DNA from: Acidobacteriaceae bacterium
GTDB lineage: Bacteria; Acidobacteriota; Terriglobia; Terriglobales; Acidobacteriaceae
Length of the DNA stretch: 8,016 nt
Direction: 5' to 3'
Assembly: GCA_030044455.1 (NCBI GenBank)
Contig: JASHVU010000064.1
Span: 1 to 8,016 of the forward strand
Shown here: one piece after another, positions 1 to 6,190 of the stretch
Layout of the letters: the number at the start of each line of letters is the position of its first letter
How positions within the stretch are numbered: position 1 is the stretch's first letter
The notes under the pieces: model-generated
Told to the model about the DNA's origin: nothing
Databases searched by the model: none
The model's input: the letters and a program-made list of their open reading frames with translations, nothing else
Position numbers and translations under genes: made by a program

Positions 1-810
1 GAGCAGCGCGCCGCCAAACAGAAGCAGCAATGCAATGTTGGGATCCACGAGCCAGCCCAGCAGTTCGTCGCGCAGCGTGGGTCTGAGCATCTCAATGCGC
101 GCCCCGGCGGTGTGCAGAGTGATCTTACTGCCGTCGAAGCGGGTCACCTGGCGGCCGTCCAGAGTCTGAAGCAGCTGCGGCTCAGAGTTCGACACAGCGT
201 CGATCAGGTGCTGGTCGAGCGCTTCCTGGGCCGTGTAGGAATGCGATGATTGCAGAGCCGCCGTGGCTGCCTCGGCGTTGCGATTGCGTTGGGTGACGTA
301 GGAGCGCAAAAAGGCTTCAGCGTCATTCTCGACTTTTTGGGCTTCGGTGGCGTCAGGCTTGCCCAGCTCAAAGACCACGTGGGCCGCACCGGCCTCGGTC
401 CCCGGGGCCATGGCCGCAATGTCGGCGGACTCGAGAATGAAAAATCCGGCAGAACCGGCGCGGGCTCCCGAAGGACCCACATAGACGATCACCGGAACAT
501 GCGAAGCGAGGATGTCGCCCACCATGGCGCGCATGGATTCGACCATGCCGCCGGGAGTGTCCATCTGAATAAGGAGAGCGCTCGCGCCATCGGAGTTGGC
601 TCGCCCAATTGCGCGCTTCAGCTCGTCGGCGCTCACCGGCTGGATGGTGTCGTCGAGCACGAATTTATCCACCACTACAGAACGCTGCGCGGGAGCCGGT
701 TGATCGGCGCGCGCGGGATGGACAAAGAACGGCGGCAGCAGGACGAAAACCAACGCGGCGACCGCGGCCGCCGCCAAGCCGATTCGAATTGTGCCGCCGT
801 GCCGTTCCAT
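1..810 (-). CDS. NfeD-family membrane-bound serine protease (ClpP class), C-terminal part beyond the window
   Basis: Reading the minus strand from the ATG at 810 gives 270 codons with no stop before the window edge. Residues 1-35 look like a signal peptide: a basic start, an Ala/Val/Leu-rich core at about 11-30, and a cut after Ala-Arg-Ala. A ClpP-like domain follows, with the oxyanion-type motif MDTPGG (83-88), GARAGSAG (115-122) and MAPGTEAGAAH (134-144). By comparison with archaeal 1510-N/STOPP proteases the likely catalytic dyad is Ser120 and Lys159; the usual AASAG is AGSAG here. The last visible residues, from about 250, are very hydrophobic and begin the membrane domain. Long NfeD proteins then have several helices and an OB-fold, which should lie off the left edge. 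The family cleaves hydrophobic stretches of membrane proteins, often with a stomatin partner; none is visible here. AGAAAGG at 818-824, 7 nt before ATG, supports the start. Family call is confident; the substrate is unknown. Confidence 0.9.
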   Translation of the reverse strand, partial: MERHGGTIRIGLAAAAVAALVFVLLPPFFVHPARADQPAPAQRSVVVDKFVLDDTIQPVSADELKRAIGRANSDGASALLIQMDTPGGMVESMRAMVGDILASHVPVIVYVGPSGARAGSAGFFILESADIAAMAPGTEAGAAHVVFELGKPDATEAQKVENDAEAFLRSYVTQRNRNAEAATAALQSSHSYTAQEALDQHLIDAVSNSEPQLLQTLDGRQVTRFDGSKITLHTAGARIEMLRPTLRDELLGWLVDPNIALLLLFGGALL

Positions 811-955
811 ACTCGTGCCTTTCTGACCCGCGCCTTTCGCAGACCGTCAGACGCGTGCGAGCCAAGCATACACCCCAGAGGAATTCTGCGACAGTTGCCG
901 GGAATGCGGCCGTGGTCCAGGCGCTGCCAGATGTGCAACCCGCCTCGTCGCCGGC

Positions 956-2608
956 TTATTTTGCAATTCCGTCGCGCGTCTCAACCTGCCGCATCAACTC
1001 CTGGGCAGCGGGGCTCCCCGGGCTCAGCTTGAGCGCGTTTCCGGCTTCGCTCCTCGCCTCTGCCAGGTTGTTCTCTGCCAGATCAAGACGACCCAGCACA
1101 AGATACGCATCGGCCGTGGCGCCGAGTTCCAGCGACGTCTGCGCCTCTTTGCGCGCGGCAGTGTTATCGCCCACTCGCTCCCTTACCTCGGCAAGCCCCG
1201 TGTGAGCCTCGGCCACCGTGCCGTCTAAAGAGACCGCTGACTGGTAGAGCCGCTCTGCTTCAAGCAGAAGTCCGCGATGGAGATAGCCGCCGGCCTGTTC
1301 GCAGAGCTTGAGCGCCTGTTGGTGCGGCGTGAGGACGGCCAGATGCGAGGCGTCAAACTGGTCGAGCATGACCGCAGCCTGACGAAAGGCGCTGGCGTCG
1401 AAGGTGCGGACGATGCGCTCCAGCGGGTCGGGCGCCACGGAGGGGTCACCGCCGGCAGCAGGCTGCCCTGCGGCCGGGCTCTTCCACGCCTGCTCGAGCG
1501 ACTGGGCCTCACTGTCATTGGGCCGCAGTTTAAGGCATTGGGCCAACTCGTTCAACGCCGTGGTGGTGTGGCCCTGGCGCTTGAGGCTAACTGCCAGATT
1601 GAAGTGATAGTCGGCGGCATTGGGATCGGATGATGCCGCCTGCACAAAGAGGGCAGTGCCGTCGCGGCCCTGGCGGCTGATGGCGACGGCTTGATTATTC
1701 ACCACCTCAGCCAGTGGAAGCACGCGGGCCACGGCAGCAAAGGCCTTTTCAGCGCCTGCGTAGTTGCCTGAAAACAGCAGCGACAGCCCGCGATAGAAGC
1801 CGGCCTCAAGCGCATCCTGGCTGTTGGGGTCGACTTTGGCAAAGGCCTGCGCAGCCTCTTCGTACTGCTGGCCATGGTATTGCTCGCGGCCCAGAGCCAT
1901 CCACGCGGGGCTGAATCCGGGACTGAGCTTGACCGACTGCTCAAGGTGCCGCAGCCGCTCTGCCTGGTCGGGCTCGGTAATGCCGCGGATGTATTGTTCG
2001 TAAGCGTCGAGGCGCAGGCTTTGGCCGGCGGCGACAAAGGTCTCCTCGGCCACGCTGAAGCCGGGATCGAGCTCGCGGGTCAGCTTCCAGGCCAGCGAAT
2101 CGAAGACCGCAATCATGTTGTCCATAGCGCCGTAGGAGCCGACCGCGGGAGTCATGCGCAGGTGGGGCACGTCGACAAGCTGCGCCTCGGCCTCGATCGT
2201 ATTGCCGCTGATGCGGTAGTTACCCACAATGATGTAGTCTGCGTCGAGCGTCTGGGCCAGCTTGAGCGAACTGGCGCGCGAAGGCTGGAAACCCTGAGGC
2301 AGGCCGAGGTGATCGAGAGCATACACGCGATCGGCGCGAGTCATGGGGGCAAAGCCGGCCGAGGCAAAGCGCGTGCTCAGCAGGTCGGCGGCAGCCTCGC
2401 GAATCCACTCCAGGCTGGGCTGACCGGTGCGATTATCGAAGGGCAGAACCAGCAGGATGCGGCCGTGATTCGTGAGCGACTTAACCGCGTCGGCGGCAAG
2501 CTGGGCATGAAGGCAAGTGCACGACAACAAAGCAGGAATAAGTGCGAGAGCCGGGCAAGACACGCGCCTGGGCAGGCCAGTGGACCGGACTGAGAAACGA
2601 TGAAGCAC
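956..2608 (-). CDS. Secreted TPR protein with TolB/FlgO-like N-terminal domain
   Basis: From GTG at 2608 this is 550 residues. The open frame extends to a TTG at 2641, which would give 561. Neither start has a Shine-Dalgarno site. I prefer 2608 because a perfect TATAAT lies inside the longer version and because the shorter N-terminus is a cleaner signal peptide: Arg-rich start, ALALIPALL core at about 20-28, cut after Leu-His-Ala at about 35. LLSC before the cut is a poor lipobox, so a lipoprotein is possible but not favoured. Residues about 50-155 (ILLVLPFDNRTG, then ADYIIVGNYRISG) resemble the TolB N-terminal/FlgO-like domain often joined to TPRs. TPR-like helical pairs span about 210-375 and 435-545, separated by a Gly/Pro/Ala-rich linker at about 377-395. 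It probably acts as a periplasmic scaffold or assembly factor. The NfeD protease gene lies 145 bp downstream on the same strand, so co-transcription is possible. Function is unassigned beyond the domains. Confidence 0.85.
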   Translation of the reverse strand: MLHRFSVRSTGLPRRVSCPALALIPALLSCTCLHAQLAADAVKSLTNHGRILLVLPFDNRTGQPSLEWIREAAADLLSTRFASAGFAPMTRADRVYALDHLGLPQGFQPSRASSLKLAQTLDADYIIVGNYRISGNTIEAEAQLVDVPHLRMTPAVGSYGAMDNMIAVFDSLAWKLTRELDPGFSVAEETFVAAGQSLRLDAYEQYIRGITEPDQAERLRHLEQSVKLSPGFSPAWMALGREQYHGQQYEEAAQAFAKVDPNSQDALEAGFYRGLSLLFSGNYAGAEKAFAAVARVLPLAEVVNNQAVAISRQGRDGTALFVQAASSDPNAADYHFNLAVSLKRQGHTTTALNELAQCLKLRPNDSEAQSLEQAWKSPAAGQPAAGGDPSVAPDPLERIVRTFDASAFRQAAVMLDQFDASHLAVLTPHQQALKLCEQAGGYLHRGLLLEAERLYQSAVSLDGTVAEAHTGLAEVRERVGDNTAARKEAQTSLELGATADAYLVLGRLDLAENNLAEARSEAGNALKLSPGSPAAQELMRQVETRDGIAK

Positions 2609-2615
2609 AAGGCTG

Positions 2616-2621
2616 ATTATA
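2616..2621 (-). promoter_or_regulatory. -10 element TATAAT of the TPR gene, possibly leaderless
   Basis: On the minus strand a perfect TATAAT (2621 to 2616) is followed by 7 nt and then GTG at 2608. Transcription would start at or next to that codon. No convincing -35 hexamer lies at 16-18 bp. The motif sits inside the extended open frame that begins at TTG 2641, which argues that codons upstream of 2608 are not translated. It is a single motif match, so confidence is moderate. Confidence 0.45.
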
Positions 2622-2640
2622 GGCGTTTTGGCTTTGGGCA

Positions 2641-2669
2641 AGCCGGTCGCGGCCGGGGCAGCCGGTTGC
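2641..2669. repeat. Direct repeat AGCCGGTYGC in the divergent promoter region
   Basis: AGCCGGTCGC at 2641-2650 and AGCCGGTTGC at 2660-2669 differ at one base and are offset by 19 bp, close to two helical turns. They lie between the divergent TPR and small membrane protein genes, upstream of both proposed -10 boxes. They could be regulator sites, but short GC-rich repeats also occur by chance here. Confidence 0.3.
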
Positions 2670-2707
2670 CGCGTACGTTTCGGCTTCGTCAGAAATTACT
2701 TCGCCGT

Positions 2708-2713
2708 TATGAT
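2708..2713 (+). promoter_or_regulatory. -10-like TATGAT of the small membrane protein gene, possibly leaderless
   Basis: TATGAT matches five of six bases of the -10 consensus and is separated by 6 nt from the ATG at 2720. No Shine-Dalgarno sequence is present between them, and the -35 region (TTCGTC at 2685-2690) is poor. The arrangement mirrors that of the divergent TPR gene. Confidence 0.35.
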
Positions 2714-2719
2714 TGCTTC

Positions 2720-2965
2720 ATGGCGCCCGATCCCGTACGTCGCCGGAGACTCCACCCGCTCTGGCGAGCGGCGGTTGAAGTCGCGTCCATTATCTTTCTT
2801 TTCTATTCCAACCTGTTGATGGGCGAGTTTGTGCGCTCGGCGGGTCATGGCAAAACGCTGGCCTTCGCGCTCGGCGACATTATGACGCCCACCAACTTTG
2901 CCATCGGGCTAGGTTCGGCCGTGATCGGTTACGGCGTCTTTGAGTTCCTGCGGAAAAAATTCTAG
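2720..2965 (+). CDS. Small two-helix inner membrane protein of unknown function
   Basis: This is an 81-residue protein starting at ATG 2720. A short basic N-terminus (RRRR at 7-10) precedes a first membrane helix at about 17-37 (ASIIFLFYSNLLMG). A polar loop rich in Gly, His and Lys follows, then a second helix at about 59-77 (AIGLGSAVIGYGVFEFL) and a basic tail (RKKF). By the positive-inside rule both ends should be cytoplasmic. The open frame reaches back to ATG 2600, but that would overlap the start and promoter of the divergent TPR gene, so 2720 is preferred. There is no Shine-Dalgarno sequence; a -10-like TATGAT sits 6 nt upstream. The next gene, padR, has its own strong promoter beginning 20 bp after the stop, so this gene is probably a separate unit. 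I do not recognise a named family. The coherent helices and charge pattern make a real gene likely. Confidence 0.7.
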   Translation: MAPDPVRRRRLHPLWRAAVEVASIIFLFYSNLLMGEFVRSAGHGKTLAFALGDIMTPTNFAIGLGSAVIGYGVFEFLRKKF

Positions 2966-2985
2966 CGCGCGAATGGATCCCCCTC

Positions 2986-3013
2986 TTGACAATCTATAGG
3001 AGAGGCGTATCCT
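2986..3013 (+). promoter_or_regulatory. Sigma-70-type promoter of the padR-permease operon
   Basis: A perfect -35 TTGACA (2986-2991) is followed by a 16-bp spacer and a -10-like TATCCT (3008-3013, four of six). A start near 3020 would leave a leader of roughly 17 nt that holds the AGAGGAG ribosome binding site (3025-3031), 5 nt before the padR ATG. The spacer also contains the palindrome CTATAG (2994-2999). Confidence 0.7.
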
Positions 3014-3030
3014 CTAGTTAATCTAGAGGA
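3010..3030. promoter_or_regulatory. Perfect inverted repeat, candidate PadR operator
   Basis: The arms TCCTCTAG (3010-3017) and CTAGAGGA (3023-3030) are exact reverse complements around TTAAT. The repeat covers the end of the -10 box, the predicted transcription start and most of the ribosome binding site. A further AGAGG at 3001-3005 can also pair with CCTCT at 3011-3015 over a 5-bp spacer, so the site may be a tandem array of half-sites. PadR regulators are dimeric winged-helix proteins that commonly repress their own promoters through inverted repeats. A dimer bound here would block polymerase. That PadR is the protein that binds is inference. Confidence 0.55.
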
Positions 3031-3036
3031 GATGCG

Positions 3037-3390
3037 ATGGCCGCGCAGCCCAATCCTGATAACCCAGCCGGTTCAAGCGATCTGGTGCAGGGAACACTCG
3101 AAATGCTCATCTTGAAAACGCTCGCTCTTGAGGCCATGCATGGCTATGGCGTTGCGCTGCGCATTGAGCAGATCAGTAAGGGTGTCTTTCGCGTCAATGC
3201 CGGTTCGCTGCTGCCAGCGCTCAGCCGCATGGAGCGTGCGGGCCACGTAAAGACTGAATGGCGCGCCACGGAGAGCAACCGCCGAGCCAAATACTACCAG
3301 CTCACCGCAAAGGGCAGACGCGCGCTTGCTTTCGAAACAGAGCAGTGGCAGCGGCAAATCGCGGCCATTGCGCGGATTCTTGAAGCTTGA
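3037..3390 (+). CDS. PadR-family transcriptional regulator (acidobacterial type)
   Basis: This 117-residue protein is of normal length for the short acidobacterial PadR class. After a loose N-terminal tail (1-15), the winged helix-turn-helix spans about 16-95: the first helix LVQGTLEMLILKTL (16-29), the HGYG motif (35-38), the recognition region GSLLPALSRMERAGHV (56-71) and the wing ESNRRAKYYQLTAKG (79-93). A C-terminal helix with paired Trp/Gln residues (about 98-115) should form the dimer interface. The usual GSLYPAL is GSLLPAL here, with Leu59 in place of the common Tyr. AGAGGAG ends 5 nt before ATG and fixes the start. The permease starts 15 bp after the stop and is almost certainly co-transcribed and controlled by this protein, as in other PadR-ADOP pairs. 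The effector is unknown, and no ligand pocket can be read from the sequence. Confidence 0.93.
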   Translation: MAAQPNPDNPAGSSDLVQGTLEMLILKTLALEAMHGYGVALRIEQISKGVFRVNAGSLLPALSRMERAGHVKTEWRATESNRRAKYYQLTAKGRRALAFETEQWQRQIAAIARILEA

Positions 3391-3405
3391 TGGCAGGAGG
3401 TCCAC

Positions 3406-6168
3406 ATGAGCTGGCTCAACAGTCTTGTCGCCGGGATTCGGTCGCTTTTCTCGCGTCATCGCATAGAGCGGGAACTGGACGAAGAGCTGGATCTCTTTCA
3501 GGAGCAGGCCGCCGAACACCATGAGCGAACCGGAATGACTCCGGAAGAGGCCCGGCGCGCCGCGCGGGTTGCCGTTGGCAGCCGCAACTCGGTCAAGCAA
3601 AAAGTTTGGGCTTCGCGTTGGGAATCGGTTGTGGACAATCTCTGCAAAGACGCGCGTCTCGGCAGCAGGTCGCTGCTCCGGACGCCGGGGTTCACGGCGA
3701 TTGCGGTGATGTCGCTGGCGCTTGGCATCGGCGCAAATACGGCCATTTTCACGCTGCTGAATGCTGTGATGTTGCGCCCGCTGCCGGTCGAGGAGCCGCG
3801 GCAACTCGTTCTCTTCGGCGACGGATCATGGGTGGGCAGCATGGATGGAATGCCCAACCGGAACTGGAGGCTCTTTTCCTATCCCTTCTATCGCGCATTC
3901 TCCGCGCAGACCCATGCATTCTCCGGCGTCACGGCTGTCTCGAGCATTCAAATGGGAGGGCATCTTGCCGCGAGTGGCGGCGCGCCGGAGCAGGTGCATA
4001 TCGACGTCGTTTCGGGCAGCTACTTCAGCGTACTTGGCGTACCTCCTGCGCTGGGCAGAACCATTGATGAAGCGGACGATCGTACCGCTGGAGCCGGGGC
4101 CGTGGCCGTAGCCAGTTACGCATGGTTCGAGCGGCATTTCGGAGGCAATCCCGCTGCACTGGGGGCGACGATTCACGTCCAGGGTCACAACTACACGATC
4201 GTCGGCGTCGCCGAACCGGGTTTTGCCGGGCTTGACCCTTCTTCACCGGCCGATATGTGGATCCCGCTCTCCATGGAAAAAGAGATTTCGCCGGGATGGA
4301 ACGGCCTTGAGGACAAGGATTTTCAATCGCTCTATCTGGTTGGCCGCTTGAAGCCGGGTGTCACAACAGCACTAGCTACCACTTCGACCAACTTGCTCTT
4401 CCGGCAGATCATTCGCGGTGAGTATCTGGGCGACCATCCCTCAGAACACGATTTGGCGCAGCTCGAAAAGGCCAATATCGAGCTGACCTCCGCGGCCGGG
4501 GGATTGCCCGGTCTCAGGCTCAAACTTTCCACGCCGATCTTCGTCCTGATGGGAATTGTGGTGCTGGTGTTGCTGATCGCGTGCGTGAACATTGCCAATA
4601 TGTTGCTCGCGCGTGGCGTCGCACGCAGCCGCGAGATTGCCGTTCGCCAGGCTCTGGGCGCCACTCGTGCGCGCATCATGGCGCAACTGCTCACTGAAAG
4701 CACTCTGCTCGCATTGGGAGGCGCGGCGTTTGGGGTCCTGGTGGCATGGGGCAGCGGGCGGCTGCTCGCAGCTTATCTCTCGCACGGCGTCAATGAGCAA
4801 ATACCGGAGTATCTTGCCCCCGACGTGCGCGTATTGGTCTTCACTGTCGCGGTCACCGGCTTTACGGCATTGCTATTCGGAATGCTCCCCGCGGTCAGAG
4901 CCGCGCGGCTGGAGCTGACACCGGTATTGAAAGAGGGCCGCGGAGGTTCGCAGGCCAATGCACGCGGGGCAGTATCTCGAGGACTGATCGTGGGACAGAT
5001 CGCGATCTCGATTCTGCTGCTGGTGGCGGCCGGCATATTCCTGCGCAGTCTGGTGAATCTCAATCGCGTAAACCTCGGCTTTGAGCCGAAGCATGCGATG
5101 GTATTCGGATTGGACGAGCAGGGGGCGAATCTTCCCGTCGATTCGCGGCTTACCCAGTTGCATCAGGAAATCGAGCGGAGCGTTCAGGCATTGCCCGGGG
5201 TTGAAGCTGCAAGCTTCAGCATGTTCACTTTCAATGAGGGCGAGTGGTCTGATTCCGTGATGATGGAGGGCGTGCCGCGCACCCCGCAAAATGACTCAGA
5301 TGTGCATTACAACGTGGTAGGCTCGCAGTATCTCAAGACCTTCGGCATCCCGCTCGTCTCCGGACGCAACTTCAGCGACCAGGACACCGCGAATAGCCCC
5401 CACGTCGCACTGGTCAACGAAACAATGGCGCGCACCTTCTTTCCCAATGGTTCTCCCATCGGCCACCACTTCTGCCTTTGCGATGGGAGCGCAGCCCATT
5501 CGCAGACAGGGCCCTTCGACATCGAGATTGTGGGCGTAGTGCGCGACGCGCACTATGAGGGAGTGGGCGAGCATCAGCACATGGCCGCGTATTTCCCCTA
5601 CGCGCAGCATGCGCAGTATTTCTATAACTTCGTCGTCCGCTCGAATGTATCGCCCGCCGCGTTGCTTCCTGCCGTGCGGAGAGTCTTCGCACAGGCAAAT
5701 CCGCAGGTTCTCGTCTCCACTGTGGTGCCGCTCACCGAGATGGTGGACGACTCGATCCAGACGCAGCGGCTGATTGGACTGCTTTCGGCTTTCTTCGCCG
5801 CCCTGGCGGTGTTTCTTGTGGCGATCGGCGTTTACGGACTGATCTCCTACTCCGTTGCGCGGCGCACGAGCGAGATGGGAATTCGTGTGGCTCTCGGCGC
5901 GCCGGCACGGGCGCTTGTCTGGCTGGTGGTGCGGGAATCTCTGGTGCTGCTGGCGGCGGGGCTGGCGGTTGGTTTGCCCGTTGCACTCCTGACAGCCCAG
6001 AGCCTCTCGCAGTTTTTGAAGGCAATACTCTTTGAAGTGACGGCCATGGACCCGATGGCCTTTGCATTGGCGGTTGCGGTCGCATGTGTCATGACACTTT
6101 GCGCGGCTTTCCTGCCGGCGCGGCGTGCGGCTTCAGTCAATCCTGTCGATGCGCTGCGGTGCGAGTAG
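3406..6168 (+). CDS. ADOP-type duplicated MacB/FtsX-like ABC permease without ATPase
   Basis: The 920-residue membrane protein matches the acidobacterial duplicated orphan permease plan. Residues 1-75 form the soluble permease prefix, with an acidic helix (ERELDEELDLFQEQ, 21-34) and the TPEEARRAA motif (45-53). Helix 1 (about 96-120, ALGIGANTAIF) leads to a MacB-type periplasmic core (about 125-370). An FtsX domain follows, with helices near 378-402, 427-450 and 475-498; AVRQALGATRARI is its cytoplasmic coupling loop. The second copy repeats this: helix 526-548, periplasmic domain about 550-785, then helices near 789-815, 846-866 and 882-903, with the loop GIRVALGAPARAL. No Walker motifs occur here or next door, so any ATPase must come from elsewhere. 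MacB-type relatives couple ATP hydrolysis to periplasmic movement for export or signalling; the substrate here is unknown. AGGAGG (3395-3400), 5 nt before ATG, supports the start. The second periplasmic domain carries an unusual Cys/His cluster (687-735). Confidence 0.93.
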   Translation: MSWLNSLVAGIRSLFSRHRIERELDEELDLFQEQAAEHHERTGMTPEEARRAARVAVGSRNSVKQKVWASRWESVVDNLCKDARLGSRSLLRTPGFTAIAVMSLALGIGANTAIFTLLNAVMLRPLPVEEPRQLVLFGDGSWVGSMDGMPNRNWRLFSYPFYRAFSAQTHAFSGVTAVSSIQMGGHLAASGGAPEQVHIDVVSGSYFSVLGVPPALGRTIDEADDRTAGAGAVAVASYAWFERHFGGNPAALGATIHVQGHNYTIVGVAEPGFAGLDPSSPADMWIPLSMEKEISPGWNGLEDKDFQSLYLVGRLKPGVTTALATTSTNLLFRQIIRGEYLGDHPSEHDLAQLEKANIELTSAAGGLPGLRLKLSTPIFVLMGIVVLVLLIACVNIANMLLARGVARSREIAVRQALGATRARIMAQLLTESTLLALGGAAFGVLVAWGSGRLLAAYLSHGVNEQIPEYLAPDVRVLVFTVAVTGFTALLFGMLPAVRAARLELTPVLKEGRGGSQANARGAVSRGLIVGQIAISILLLVAAGIFLRSLVNLNRVNLGFEPKHAMVFGLDEQGANLPVDSRLTQLHQEIERSVQALPGVEAASFSMFTFNEGEWSDSVMMEGVPRTPQNDSDVHYNVVGSQYLKTFGIPLVSGRNFSDQDTANSPHVALVNETMARTFFPNGSPIGHHFCLCDGSAAHSQTGPFDIEIVGVVRDAHYEGVGEHQHMAAYFPYAQHAQYFYNFVVRSNVSPAALLPAVRRVFAQANPQVLVSTVVPLTEMVDDSIQTQRLIGLLSAFFAALAVFLVAIGVYGLISYSVARRTSEMGIRVALGAPARALVWLVVRESLVLLAAGLAVGLPVALLTAQSLSQFLKAILFEVTAMDPMAFALAVAVACVMTLCAAFLPARRAASVNPVDALRCE

Positions 6169-6190
6169 GCCGTCGTTTCTGCGCTTCGAA

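Noticed and set aside
811..955. Possible promoter for the NfeD gene (TATGCT on the minus strand near 865)
   Set aside because: The matching -35 hexamer is poor at every allowed spacing, so I could not support a promoter call beyond chance.
250..1032. A 260-codon open frame on the plus strand
   Set aside because: It lies antisense to the NfeD gene and the end of the TPR gene. The translation is rich in Arg, Gly and His without domain features, as expected from the opposite strand of GC-rich coding DNA.
1874..2593. A 239-codon open frame on the plus strand
   Set aside because: It is antisense to the TPR gene, whose signal peptide and repeats are convincing; it is a shadow frame.
2600..2719. 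Longer start (ATG 2600) for the small membrane protein
   Set aside because: It would overlap the divergent TPR gene's start and promoter, adds an Arg/Gly-rich segment unlike a membrane protein N-terminus, and has no ribosome binding site.
3073..3804. A 243-codon open frame on the minus strand
   Set aside because: It is antisense to padR and the start of the permease and has no recognisable domain or ribosome binding site support.
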